Assembly: GCA_002387845.1 (NCBI GenBank)
Contig: DGLB01000076.1
Coordinates: 77,698 to 132,294, forward strand
DNA length: 54,597 bases
Direction of reading: 5' to 3'
From: Stenotrophomonas maltophilia
GTDB lineage: Bacteria; Pseudomonadota; Gammaproteobacteria; Xanthomonadales; Xanthomonadaceae
Both the position numbers and the translations under genes were made by a program. Position 1 is the first letter of the stretch. Every line of letters starts with the position of its first letter. The notes beneath the pieces are model-generated. The model did not search any database, had not been told where the DNA came from, and was given only the letters and a program-made list of their open reading frames with translations. Shown here piece by piece: positions 9,020 to 16,835 of the stretch.

Positions 9020-9796
9020 ATGAAGAACAAACAGCAAATCGTGGAGAACTGGTTGCCGCGCTACACCGGCGTGGCCCTGGACCAGTTTGGCGAGCATGTG
9101 CTGCTGACCAACTTTGGTGGCTACCTGCACACCTTTTCGGAGCTGACGGGTGCGCCGATCGTGGGCCTGGACCGGCCGATGGCCAGCGTCACCAGTGACG
9201 GCATCACCCTGATCAACTTCGGCATGGGCAGCCCCAATGCCGCCATCGTGATGGACCTGCTCTCGGCGGTCATGCCCAAGGCGGTGCTGTTCCTGGGCAA
9301 GTGCGGCGGGCTGAAGCGCAAGAACCAGCTGGGCGACCTGATTCTGCCGATCGCGGCGATCCGCGGCGAGGGCACCTCGGGCGACTACCTGCCGCCGGAA
9401 GTACCGGCGCTGCCGGCGTTCGCACTGCAGCGTGCGGTTTCCACCACGATCCGCGACCTGGGTCACGATTACTGGACCGGGACGGTGTACACCACCAACC
9501 GACGGGTGTGGGAGCACGACGAGGCGTTCAAGGAAAAACTGCGCCAGATGCGCTGCATGGCCATCGACATGGAAACTGCCACCCTGTTCGCGGCCGGCTT
9601 TGCCAACCACATTCCGAGCGGGGCGCTGCTGCTGGTTTCGGACCAGCCGATGATCCCGGACGGGGTCAAAACCGAGGCCTCGGACGCCAAGGTCAGCTCC
9701 CAGTTCGTGCAAAACCATATCCAGATCGGCATCGAGGCGCTTAAGCTTATCCGGCGCAACGGCAAGTCGGTCCGCCACCTGCGCTTCGACGAATGA
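9020..9796 (+). CDS. amn: AMP nucleosidase (short form)
   Basis: The enzyme cleaves AMP to adenine and ribose-5-phosphate and belongs to the PNP/UDP phosphorylase superfamily. The 258-aa product lacks the N-terminal regulatory domain of the E. coli enzyme and matches the short bacterial form. It has FGMGSPNAAIVMDLL (about 68-82), VLFLGKCGGLK (about 88-98) and MAIDMETATLFAAG (about 180-193), the last being the Met-Glu nucleoside-site signature of the superfamily. A GAAC/AAGAACGGG purine stretch precedes the ATG. The next gene's first possible ATG overlaps this stop, so the two are probably one operon. Confidence 0.92.
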   Translation: MKNKQQIVENWLPRYTGVALDQFGEHVLLTNFGGYLHTFSELTGAPIVGLDRPMASVTSDGITLINFGMGSPNAAIVMDLLSAVMPKAVLFLGKCGGLKRKNQLGDLILPIAAIRGEGTSGDYLPPEVPALPAFALQRAVSTTIRDLGHDYWTGTVYTTNRRVWEHDEAFKEKLRQMRCMAIDMETATLFAAGFANHIPSGALLLVSDQPMIPDGVKTEASDAKVSSQFVQNHIQIGIEALKLIRRNGKSVRHLRFDE

Positions 9797-9849
9797 TGCA
9801 GACAGCCAGGGCAGGCGTCACCGGGACGGCCTGCCTGCAGGGGTATGGA

Positions 9850-10389
9850 ATGGACGTAGCGACGAAGGTGGTCGAATTCTGGACAAACGCGGGGCCACAG
9901 AAGTGGTTCACGCGCGATGCTGCGTTCGACGCACAGTTCCGCGAGCTGTTCCTGGACGAGCATTACGCGGCGGCCAAGCGTGCGCGCGAGCACTGGCTGA
10001 CCACCGCCGAGGGTGCGCTGGCGCTGCTGATCCTGCTCGACCAGTTCCCGCGCAACTGCTTCCGCGACACCGCCCATTCCTACGCCACCGACGGGCTGGC
10101 GCGGCACTACGCGATGCGCGCGGTCGAAGAGGGCCTGGACCTGCAGCTGGTGCCCAAGCTGCGCGCCTTCATCTACCTGCCGTTCGAGCATTCCGAAGAC
10201 CCACAGGACCAGGAACGTTCGGTGGCGATGTTCGACGCGCTGGGTGACAAGGAGTACCTGCAATACGCTGAGCTGCACCGGGACATCATCCGCCGCTTCG
10301 GCCGCTTCCCGCACCGTAATGCGGTGCTGGGGCGGATGCCGACGCCGGAGGAACTGGATTACCTGGCCGAGGGTGGGTTCTCGGGGTAG
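9850..10389 (+). CDS. DUF924 family protein
   Basis: The 179-aa helical protein has the family layout: VVEFWTNAGPQKWFTRDAAFD near the N-terminus, LLILLDQFPRNCFRD (LDQFPRN is the family hallmark), then YLPFEHSEDPQDQ and RFPHRNAVLGR. The biochemical role of DUF924 proteins is not known. I chose the ATG at 9850 because GGGG lies six bases upstream; an in-frame ATG at 9793 overlapping the amn stop is possible and would add 19 residues. The TAG stop is the TAG of a SMAG repeat (10386-10408). Cytoplasmic. Confidence 0.88.
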   Translation: MDVATKVVEFWTNAGPQKWFTRDAAFDAQFRELFLDEHYAAAKRAREHWLTTAEGALALLILLDQFPRNCFRDTAHSYATDGLARHYAMRAVEEGLDLQLVPKLRAFIYLPFEHSEDPQDQERSVAMFDALGDKEYLQYAELHRDIIRRFGRFPHRNAVLGRMPTPEELDYLAEGGFSG

Positions 10390-10408
10390 TGACACGCATG
10401 GCGGGTCA
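10386..10408 (+). repeat. SMAG (GTAG) hairpin repeat overlapping a stop codon
   Basis: GTAG is followed by TGACACGC, an ATG loop and GCGGGTCA, a stem with one mismatch. The TAG of the head is the stop codon of the DUF924 gene. Confidence 0.8.
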
Positions 10409-10414
10409 CCACGC

Positions 10415-10443
10415 AAAAACGCCGGCATTGCCGGCGTTTTTTG
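10415..10443 (+). terminator. Bidirectional rho-independent terminator
   Basis: AAAAA is followed by CGCCGGC / GCCGGCG with an ATT loop and then TTTTTT. It serves the DUF924 gene on the plus strand and the glutaredoxin gene (ends 10465) on the minus strand. Confidence 0.93.
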
Positions 10444-10464
10444 TGGGAACCACGTAGGGATGCC

Positions 10465-11391
10465 TCAGTACTTCGGCACCGCGTTGTCCACGTCTTCCGA
10501 CCAGGCGTCGATACCGCCGGTGATGTTGTGGACGTTGGTGAAGCCCTTGGCGCGGAACTGCTCGGCGGCCTGGGCGCTACGGCCGCCACGGTGGCAGAGG
10601 AAGGCCAGTGCGGTGTCCTTCGGCAGTGCTTCCAGACGTGCGCGGTTGTCGCCGTCGAAGGTCTCGAAAGCCGCATTGATCGAGGCAATCGCGCGCTCGT
10701 CGGCCGGGCGCACGTCCACCACCGTGATGGTGCCGGCGCGCAGGCGGTCGTCTGCGTCACGCACGCTCAGTTCCTGCACCGGCTTCGGTGCATTCGGGTT
10801 GTCGATCGCCAGGCCCTTGCCGCGGATATCGTCCACCCAGTCAATGGTGATGCCTTCGGCGCGACGCGCGCTGGACACGTCAAACTGCACGCGCAGGCCG
10901 TTGGATTCGGCTGCGATTGCATTGTCGTCGTGCGGCACCAGCTGGAAGTTCGGCTGGAAGCCGGCGTCGATGCCCAGCTGCAGCGACGCACCCGGCGCAT
11001 CGGCCAGCGCACCACGCAGCATCTCCACGGCGGCCGGGGTCACGGTGATGCGCGGCGGGGTACGGTCCGGTGCGGCCAGGCCCAGCACGCTGCTCAGTTC
11101 ACCGCTGCTGGCCATCTGCAGAATGATGTCGCTGCCGCCGACCAGTTCGCCTTCGATATACAGCTGCGGAATGGTCGGCCACTCGCCGTAGACCTTGATG
11201 CCTTCGCGGATTTCGGCATCGGCCAGCACGTTGACGTGGGCGAACTCCACGCCCAGGTCCTGCAGCGCGCCCACGGCCTTGGCCGAGAACCCACACTGGG
11301 GCATGGTCGGCTGGCCCTTCATGAACAGCACGACGCGGTTGGCGTTGAGAATGGATTCGATGCGCGAGCGCAGGGCGGGATCAAGGGACAT
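10465..11391 (-). CDS. Monothiol glutaredoxin - HesB-like - rhodanese fusion
   Basis: This 308-aa fusion has three parts. Residues 1-105 are a Grx4-type monothiol glutaredoxin with the CGFS active site at Cys33 (PTMPQCGFSAK) and WPTIPQLYIEGELVGGSD, a domain that binds Fe-S clusters with glutathione. Residues about 113-205 resemble the HesB/IscA fold but contain none of its cluster-binding cysteines. Residues about 206-308 form a rhodanese with catalytic Cys266 in LCHRGGRSA. The combination suggests Fe-S cluster handling coupled to sulfane-sulfur transfer in the cytoplasm. The first domain alone equals a full-length GrxD. It stands as a single gene, ending at a shared terminator. Confidence 0.9.
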   Translation of the reverse strand: MSLDPALRSRIESILNANRVVLFMKGQPTMPQCGFSAKAVGALQDLGVEFAHVNVLADAEIREGIKVYGEWPTIPQLYIEGELVGGSDIILQMASSGELSSVLGLAAPDRTPPRITVTPAAVEMLRGALADAPGASLQLGIDAGFQPNFQLVPHDDNAIAAESNGLRVQFDVSSARRAEGITIDWVDDIRGKGLAIDNPNAPKPVQELSVRDADDRLRAGTITVVDVRPADERAIASINAAFETFDGDNRARLEALPKDTALAFLCHRGGRSAQAAEQFRAKGFTNVHNITGGIDAWSEDVDNAVPKY

Positions 11392-11448
11392 GACGGTAGG
11401 TCCGGGATATTCGAACCCGTCATTCTACGCGGCATGGCATCATGGGGC

Positions 11449-12285
11449 ATGACCGTACCGGAAACGTTGCATCGCATTCCCCGCCGCCCGTGGCGCTGGT
11501 TGCCCTGGCTGGTGGCCTCGCAGCTGCTGGTCGTGCTGGGCTGGTGGAAGGTCGGCTGGCTGCTGGGCCTGCCGCTGATGGTGGCCTCGCACGCCCTGTT
11601 CATGGTGCCGGTGTTCCTGCCCAACAGCCGCTTCTATGCCCCCGTGGTCAGCCGCCTGCCGGGCGCTGCCCCGCGCGTGTGGCTGACCATCGATGACGGC
11701 CCCTCGGATGAAACCCCGGCCGTGCTCGACCTGCTCGACCGCTACCAGGCCAAGGCCACCTTCTTCATGGTCGGTGAACGCGCCCTGGCCCGGCCCGAGC
11801 TGGTCCAGCAGGTGCTGGCGCGCGGCCACGATCTGGGCAACCACAGCCACAGCCACCCGCAGACCCGCTTCTGGCGGCTGGGCCCGGCCACCATGGGTCA
11901 GGAAATCAGCGCCTGCCAGCAGGCCCTGACCGAGGTCGCCGGCACGCCGCCGCGCTGGTATCGCTCGGTGGTCGGCATGACCAACCCGTTCGTGGCCCCC
12001 GCACTCAAGCGCCTGGGCCTGACCCGGGTGGGCTGGAGCGCGCGCGGCTTCGATGGGGTGAACTGCACCCCGCAGTCGGTGCTGGAACGCCTGCGTCCGG
12101 ACCTGCAGCCCGGCGCCATCGTGCTGCTGCACGAAGGGGCCGCGCACGGCCACAACCTGGCGATCATCGAAGCGGTGCTGCAGGAACTGCAGGAGAAGGG
12201 GTTGCGGGCGGAACTGCCGGATGCGCCCGCTCCCATTGCTGATGCGCCCAGCTCCCCAGTGAGGCCTGCGCCCACAGCAGCGTGA
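11449..12285 (+). CDS. Polysaccharide deacetylase (NodB/CE4 family)
   Basis: The 278-aa protein has one or two N-terminal membrane segments (about 14-45) and a NodB domain. Motif 1 is WLTIDDGPSDETP with the catalytic and metal Asp pair, motif 2 is DLGNHSHSHPQTRF with the HxxxH zinc ligands, and a C-terminal IVLLHEG ends the fold. The family removes N- or O-acetyl groups from peptidoglycan, chitin or other glycans. The membrane anchor places it facing the periplasm. In-frame ATGs at 11434 and 11449 are both possible and neither has a clear ribosome-binding site. The 3' end overlaps the convergent membrane-protein gene by 122 bp and encodes an Ala/Pro-rich tail. Confidence 0.88.
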   Translation: MTVPETLHRIPRRPWRWLPWLVASQLLVVLGWWKVGWLLGLPLMVASHALFMVPVFLPNSRFYAPVVSRLPGAAPRVWLTIDDGPSDETPAVLDLLDRYQAKATFFMVGERALARPELVQQVLARGHDLGNHSHSHPQTRFWRLGPATMGQEISACQQALTEVAGTPPRWYRSVVGMTNPFVAPALKRLGLTRVGWSARGFDGVNCTPQSVLERLRPDLQPGAIVLLHEGAAHGHNLAIIEAVLQELQEKGLRAELPDAPAPIADAPSSPVRPAPTAA

Positions 12286-12544
12286 GCGAAAGGCCCAGGG
12301 CCAGCACCCCGGTGACCCGGCGGCGCTGGTGCTGCAACGCGCTGCCAATGCCCAGCAGCAGCGCCAGCACGCTCAGGCCCAGGCCAATGAACAACAGCAC
12401 CAGCAGCGCCACCGGTACCTGCTGCATGTCTTCATAAGCGGGGCGGTGCGCTACCTGCGCGGTCACCGCGAACACCACCAGCGCACACAGGCTCACCACC
12501 AGTGCGGTGATGCCCAATGCCGAATGTCGCGGACCGGCCTGCAT
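12164..12544 (-). CDS. Small multi-pass membrane protein, hypothetical
   Basis: The 126-aa product has about three hydrophobic segments: LGITALVVSLCALVVFAVTA, then VALLVLLFIGLGLSVLALLL, then VTGVLALGLSLTLLWAQASL. It ends in a Pro/Ala-rich tail. I recognise no family. Its start lies 3 bp after the methyltransferase stop, so it is the distal gene of the 15134-12164 operon. Its last 122 bp lie opposite the end of the deacetylase gene, and the low-complexity tails of both proteins come from that shared stretch. Confidence 0.65.
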   Translation of the reverse strand: MQAGPRHSALGITALVVSLCALVVFAVTAQVAHRPAYEDMQQVPVALLVLLFIGLGLSVLALLLGIGSALQHQRRRVTGVLALGLSLTLLWAQASLGSWAHQQWERAHPAVPPATPSPAVPAAPLR

Positions 12545-12546
12545 GC

Positions 12547-13179
12547 TCAACCGCGCGTGGCGGTGAACAGCCAGTTGTTGAACGGTGTATTGCCGTACAG
12601 CGGGGTCATCTGCAGCTGCAGCCCCGCTGCTTCCAGCGGCGCGCGCACGCTGGCCGCGTCCGGGTAGTGGCGCGGGCGGGTGCCCATCCACCCCACCAGA
12701 TGGGCCAGCATGTCGGTGATGCGGGTGGTGCGGTCGCGGCCACTGTTGTCGGCCAGCACGGTGCGGATCACCAGCCGCCCACCCGGTGCCACGCGCGCGG
12801 CGGCGTCGGTCAGCAGCTGCGGCTGGGCCTGGGCCGGCAGGTACTGCAGCACGTCCAGCAGTGCCACGCTGCCCTGGTGCGCAGGCAGCGCGGCACTGGC
12901 ATCGACGACGTCAAAGCCGGTGTCAGCCAGGCCGGCACGGCGGTCGGCGCGGACCGCGCGGGCGATCTTGTCCGCATCCACGTCCACGCCCAGGTAAGGC
13001 ATGCGCTGGCCGTCCTGGCGCAACACATGCGCCAGCAGGCCGAGCCCGCAGCCGATGTCCAGCAGCGGTTGGGTGTCGCCACGCAGGGCGGCCAGCACCC
13101 CGGGGAACAGCGGGTCGCTGCCCAGCTTGCCGCGGGTGTAGTAGTAATCACGGCGGTTGCCGAAGCGCTGCGCCGGCAT
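12547..13179 (-). CDS. Class I SAM-dependent methyltransferase
   Basis: The 210-aa enzyme shows the Rossmann methyltransferase motifs: LLDIGCGLGLLAHVL (motif I, SAM binding), YLGVDVDADKI (motif II acidic residue), VALLDVLQYLP (motif IV) and RVAPGGRLVIRT (post-motif). Substrate unknown. The ATG at 13179 has no ribosome-binding site, and the open frame continues upstream with the plausible residues DALPLAREQARRIADAF. A CTG at 13239, overlapping the preceding TGA stop and preceded by GAGG, could be the true start. It lies in an operon with the GDSL hydrolase and aminotransferase. Confidence 0.85.
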   Translation of the reverse strand: MPAQRFGNRRDYYYTRGKLGSDPLFPGVLAALRGDTQPLLDIGCGLGLLAHVLRQDGQRMPYLGVDVDADKIARAVRADRRAGLADTGFDVVDASAALPAHQGSVALLDVLQYLPAQAQPQLLTDAAARVAPGGRLVIRTVLADNSGRDRTTRITDMLAHLVGWMGTRPRHYPDAASVRAPLEAAGLQLQMTPLYGNTPFNNWLFTATRG

Positions 13180-13235
13180 GAACGCATCGGCGATGCGGCG
13201 GGCCTGTTCCCTGGCCAGTGGTAGGGCGTCCGTGC

Positions 13236-13859
13236 TCAGGGGGTGACCTCGTCGTTCAAGTGCCGGTACGCGACCGGATACGCCTGCTGGAACCAGTGGG
13301 TATACAGCGCGGCGGAAGGATGCAGGCCGTCGTCAGCCAGCATGGCCGCCTCGCCACCGCGTGCGCGGCTGACCGGGGCGGTGTCGATGAAGGCGATGCC
13401 GTGTTCGGCACACACCGCTGCAGCGGTCGCGTTGTACGCGTCCAGCTCGAGCGCGATCTGCGCCACGTCGCGTCCGGAACCGGCGGCAAACGGGGTCACG
13501 CCCCAATCTGGAATCGCCAGTACCAATACCCGCTGCGTGCGCTGCCCGGCAAAGCCAATGGCGCGTTCGAGCAATGCGCTGAACGCGTTGCGGTACTCGT
13601 CGACAGAGCGCCCGCGATACTGGTTGTTCACCCCGATCAGCAGGGTGACCAGATCAAACGGTCCTTGGGGGTTGGCCGCATCAATGCCGGCGTCGAGCTC
13701 GTCGGTGGTCCAGCCGGTGGTGGCGATGATCTGCGGATCGCCGATGTCCACTCCGGCCGCACGCAGGGCGGCCGCCAGCTGCACCGGCCAGCGGCCTTCG
13801 ACCGCCACGCCCTCGCCAATGGTGTACGAATCGCCCAGCGCCAGGTAACGCAGCGCCAT
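13236..13859 (-). CDS. SGNH/GDSL-family hydrolase
   Basis: The 207-aa esterase/lipase-type protein has block I LALGDSYTIGEG with nucleophile Ser11, block III LLIGVNNQYRG with the oxyanion Asn, and block V DDGLHPS with the catalytic Asp-x-x-His. No signal peptide is visible, so it is probably cytoplasmic. Its start is 3 bp after the aminotransferase stop, which indicates cotranscription. Family members deacylate lipids, thioesters or sugar esters; the substrate here is not predictable. Confidence 0.9.
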   Translation of the reverse strand: MALRYLALGDSYTIGEGVAVEGRWPVQLAAALRAAGVDIGDPQIIATTGWTTDELDAGIDAANPQGPFDLVTLLIGVNNQYRGRSVDEYRNAFSALLERAIGFAGQRTQRVLVLAIPDWGVTPFAAGSGRDVAQIALELDAYNATAAAVCAEHGIAFIDTAPVSRARGGEAAMLADDGLHPSAALYTHWFQQAYPVAYRHLNDEVTP

Positions 13860-13862
13860 CGC

Positions 13863-15134
13863 TCAGGCCACGCTGCGTGGCTTGAGCGGCACCACCTTGG
13901 TGTTGGCCTCGGCACGGCGCGCCAGGGCGCGGTCGATGCGGGCGAACACGTCGCGCATCACGCTGGCTTCCGGCAGCAGGGTCACGCGGAAGTGGTGGCG
14001 GTAGGGCACGTTGAAGCTCGAACCGGGCACCACCAGCACGCCTTCCTCGTTCATCAGTTCCAGCGCGAAGTCATGGTCATCGAAGGCCTTGGCGGCCGCG
14101 CCCACCACCGCCGGGAAGGCGTACAGCGCCCCGGCCGGGGCCACCAGCGACAGGTGTTCGCTGGCGTTGCAGGCCTCGATCACCGCGCGGCGGGTTTCAT
14201 ACAGGCGGCCACCCGGGGCACAGAGTTCGGAAATGGTGTCCGGACCGTTCACGGCGGCGTCGATGGCGTACTGGCCCGGCACGTTCGCGCACAGACGCAG
14301 CGCGCTCAGCAGGTCCATCGCCGCGCGGAACTCACCCAGCTGCTCGGCCGCGCCGGACAGCATGGCCCAGCCCACGCGCCAGCCGCAGGCGCGGTGCACC
14401 TTGCTCAGGCCGCTGAAGGTAATGCAGGGATGATCGCCGGCCAGCGGTGCCACGGGCTGGAACTGCGCGCCGTCGTAAAGGATCTGGTCGTAGATCTCAT
14501 CGACCATCAGCAGCAGGTTGTGCTTGCGGGCGATCTCGACAATGCGCTCCAGCAGTTCGCGCGGATAGCTCGCACCACTGGGGTTGTTCGGGTTGATCAG
14601 CACGATGGCACGGGTGCGCGAGGACACCAGCGTCTCGATTTCGCTCGGATCCGGCTGGAAGCCGTTTTCCGGGGCGCAGCGGTAATACACCGGTCGACCG
14701 TCGTTGAGGATGGTCGCCGCCGACCACAGCGGGTAGTCGGGCGAGGGCACCAGCACTTCATCGCCCGGGTTGAGCAGGGCGCGCAGCGACAGGTCGATCA
14801 GCTCACTCACCCCATTGCCGATGAACACCCGGTCCGGGTGTGCATCGGGGGCACCCCGCCGCGCATAGGCAGCGGCAATGGCTTCACGGGCGACGGGCAG
14901 CCCCTGCTGGTGGGTGTATGGATCGGTGCGGCCCATGTCGTCGGCAATCGCACGCTGCAGGTGTTCCGGCGCGCGGAAACCGAAGTTGCCGGGGTTGCCG
15001 ATGTTCAGCTTGATCAGGGTGCGGCCCTGGGCTTCCAACTCACGCGCTCGTCGTGCCAGCTCGCCCCGGATCTCGTAGCGGACTTCGGACAGGCGCTCGC
15101 GGGTGGCGAGCGGCTTCAGCGGTGGCGTTGACAT
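13863..15134 (-). CDS. PLP-dependent aminotransferase (class I/II, AlaA-like)
   Basis: The 423-aa fold-type I enzyme has LNIGNPGNFGF (about 46-56), the substrate/cofactor segment INPNNPSGASYP, VDEIYDQILYDG, the PLP lysine in SGLSKVHRACGWRVGW, and a C-terminal Arg in YRHHFRVTLLP. The pattern fits alanine/glutamate-pyruvate aminotransferases such as AlaA. The start at 15134 gives MSTPPLKPLATRERLSEV; the upstream extension is non-homologous. It is the first gene of a four-gene operon (aminotransferase, GDSL hydrolase, methyltransferase, membrane protein) with gaps of 3, about 56 and 3 bp. Confidence 0.9.
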   Translation of the reverse strand: MSTPPLKPLATRERLSEVRYEIRGELARRARELEAQGRTLIKLNIGNPGNFGFRAPEHLQRAIADDMGRTDPYTHQQGLPVAREAIAAAYARRGAPDAHPDRVFIGNGVSELIDLSLRALLNPGDEVLVPSPDYPLWSAATILNDGRPVYYRCAPENGFQPDPSEIETLVSSRTRAIVLINPNNPSGASYPRELLERIVEIARKHNLLLMVDEIYDQILYDGAQFQPVAPLAGDHPCITFSGLSKVHRACGWRVGWAMLSGAAEQLGEFRAAMDLLSALRLCANVPGQYAIDAAVNGPDTISELCAPGGRLYETRRAVIEACNASEHLSLVAPAGALYAFPAVVGAAAKAFDDHDFALELMNEEGVLVVPGSSFNVPYRHHFRVTLLPEASVMRDVFARIDRALARRAEANTKVVPLKPRSVA

Positions 15135-15251
15135 GGCAGGGCCGGGTTGGGCATGGAAACCGCATCCTACCGGAAATGCTGCGGCGCAGGGCAAGCCCCT
15201 GGGGGGCAAATCCTGAGCACTGGCGGGCAGTTGCCGGCCATGCCTCAAGGG

Positions 15252-15257
15252 TAGAAT
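15252..15257 (+). promoter_or_regulatory. Putative -10 box of rsgA (leaderless arrangement)
   Basis: TAGAAT lies seven bases before the ATG at 15265. Transcription would therefore start at or next to that ATG. Confidence 0.45.
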
Positions 15258-15264
15258 GCACAGG

Positions 15265-16359
15265 ATGACCGACCCGATCGATTACCGCGCCCTGCAGACC
15301 ATTGGCTGGCCCTGGCCAGGGGCCCCTGAAGTGCCCGCCTGGCAGGCCTTGTTCGAGGCGCACCCGCAGGCGCGTCCGGGTCGGGTGATCGAGCAGCACC
15401 GCACCGGCTACGTGGTGGCCGATGCCCCGGAGACGGCCATCAAAACCGAATCCCCGGCCGAATGGCAGCGGCCCCGATTTCCCAGCCATGAGCGCGCGGC
15501 GGTCGGTGACTGGGTGCTGCTGGACGGGATCAAGATCGTCGCCCTGCTGCCCCGGCGCACCGCGATCAAGCGCGGCGCGGCCGGTGAGCACTACCACCAG
15601 CAGGTGATCGCGGCCAACATCGATACCGTGTTCATCGTCTGTGGGCTGGACGCGGACTTCAATCCGCGACGTATTGAGCGCTACCTGCTGCTGGTAGGCG
15701 GGGGCGGCGCGCAGCCGGTGGTGGTGCTGACCAAGGCCGACCAGACCGAGTACAGCCAGGACGCGCTGGACGTACTGGAAGAACTGGCCGCGCAGGACAT
15801 CCCGCTGCTGGCGATCAATGGCAAGGACCCGGAAAGTGCCGGGGCGCTGCTTCCCTGGCTGGGCCCGGGCCAGACCGTCGTGCTGGTGGGTTCCTCCGGG
15901 GCTGGCAAGAGCACGCTGACCAATACCCTGCTGGGCGAGCAGCGGATGAAAACCGCCGACGTGCGCGGGAACGACTCCAAGGGGCGGCATACCACCACCC
16001 ACCGTGCGCTGATGCCGCTGCCGGCCGGGGCCTGCCTGATCGATACGCCGGGCATGCGCGAACTCAAGCCCACCGGCGAAGAGGCGCTGAGCGAAGGCGG
16101 CTTCGCCGATGTGGAGGCGCTGGCGGCGCAGTGCCGCTTCCGCGACTGCGCGCATCAGAGTGAACCCGGCTGCGCGGTGCGCGCGGCGATTGACGCAGGC
16201 GAGCTGGATGAAGAGCGCCTGTTCAACTACTTCAAGCTGAAAGAGGAAGTGGCTGCCGCCGCTGCCAAGCTGGCCGTGCGCCAGGCCGAAACCGCGCAGG
16301 AGCGCGGCAAGGGCCGGGGCCAGCAGTTCCGCCCGGCGGGAAAGCCGCGCCGGCGTTAA
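15265..16359 (+). CDS. rsgA: Ribosome small-subunit-dependent GTPase A
   Basis: RsgA is a circularly permuted GTPase that checks late 30S assembly. The 364-aa product shows an N-terminal OB domain, then G4 TKAD (156-159) ahead of G1 GSSGAGKST (209-217), G2 region GRHTTTHR, G3 DTPGMRE, and a C-terminal zinc motif with Cys/His ligands in CRFRDCAHQSEPGC. This G4-G1-G3 order is diagnostic. An in-frame ATG at 15256 has an AAGGG site, but a TAGAAT box overlaps it, so I prefer 15265. The stop overlaps the convergent RES gene stop by 4 bp through a GTTAAC palindrome. Confidence 0.95.
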   Translation: MTDPIDYRALQTIGWPWPGAPEVPAWQALFEAHPQARPGRVIEQHRTGYVVADAPETAIKTESPAEWQRPRFPSHERAAVGDWVLLDGIKIVALLPRRTAIKRGAAGEHYHQQVIAANIDTVFIVCGLDADFNPRRIERYLLLVGGGGAQPVVVLTKADQTEYSQDALDVLEELAAQDIPLLAINGKDPESAGALLPWLGPGQTVVLVGSSGAGKSTLTNTLLGEQRMKTADVRGNDSKGRHTTTHRALMPLPAGACLIDTPGMRELKPTGEEALSEGGFADVEALAAQCRFRDCAHQSEPGCAVRAAIDAGELDEERLFNYFKLKEEVAAAAAKLAVRQAETAQERGKGRGQQFRPAGKPRRR

Positions 16360-16835
16360 CGAATTCCCCGGAACAACAGGTTGTACTGCAGCCGCCTTGT
16401 TGCCCGCGCAGAAAGACGTTGTGCATCCGGGTGCTGCGCATTGATCAGCACCACCGTCTCCTCCGGCACGATCACTGATGGCAGCTCGACCAGTGCCTGA
16501 TCCTGCGTCAGGTACCACGCCGAACCGGCTTCCACCGACACCACGCCATGGGGAATGGCGTCCCAGCCAGCGGGCAGGGCATCGGCACTGACGATCCGCC
16601 GCGCCGCCCAGACGTCATCGGGCACGTCGATCTCGATCACATACTTGTTCAGCGGCAGCCCGCTGTCATCGATATGCGCCGCCGTTTCCAGCACCGCCAT
16701 GGCCAACGTGGGCGCGGCATACACCACCGCCTGCCCCGGTTTGTTCCAGCGCCCGGGCGAGTAAGCCGCGCCGACGCCACTGAGATCGTCCGGCCGCCAG
16801 GTCGGCCCCGTGGAGCCAATCCGCGCCAGCTTCAC
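16356..16835 (-). CDS. RES-domain toxin of a RES/Xre toxin-antitoxin pair
   Basis: The 159-aa product is a RES-family protein; characterised members degrade NAD+ and halt growth. Visible family residues are GRW (Arg29), VVYAAP (Tyr39) and AVLE (Glu50), with the usual Arg-10-Tyr-11-Glu spacing. The start is a GTG whose last bases overlap the antitoxin stop (GTGA), so it is translationally coupled to the antitoxin, giving the antitoxin-first order normal for this system. It converges on rsgA with a 4-bp stop overlap. It is the usual RES length and looks intact. Confidence 0.88.
   Translation of the reverse strand: MKLARIGSTGPTWRPDDLSGVGAAYSPGRWNKPGQAVVYAAPTLAMAVLETAAHIDDSGLPLNKYVIEIDVPDDVWAARRIVSADALPAGWDAIPHGVVSVEAGSAWYLTQDQALVELPSVIVPEETVVLINAQHPDAQRLSARATRRLQYNLLFRGIR

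Noticed and set aside
10441..11433. Extension of the deacetylase frame upstream on the plus strand
   Set aside because: It runs antisense to the clear glutaredoxin fusion gene and its translation resembles nothing. The NodB protein starts at 11434 or 11449.
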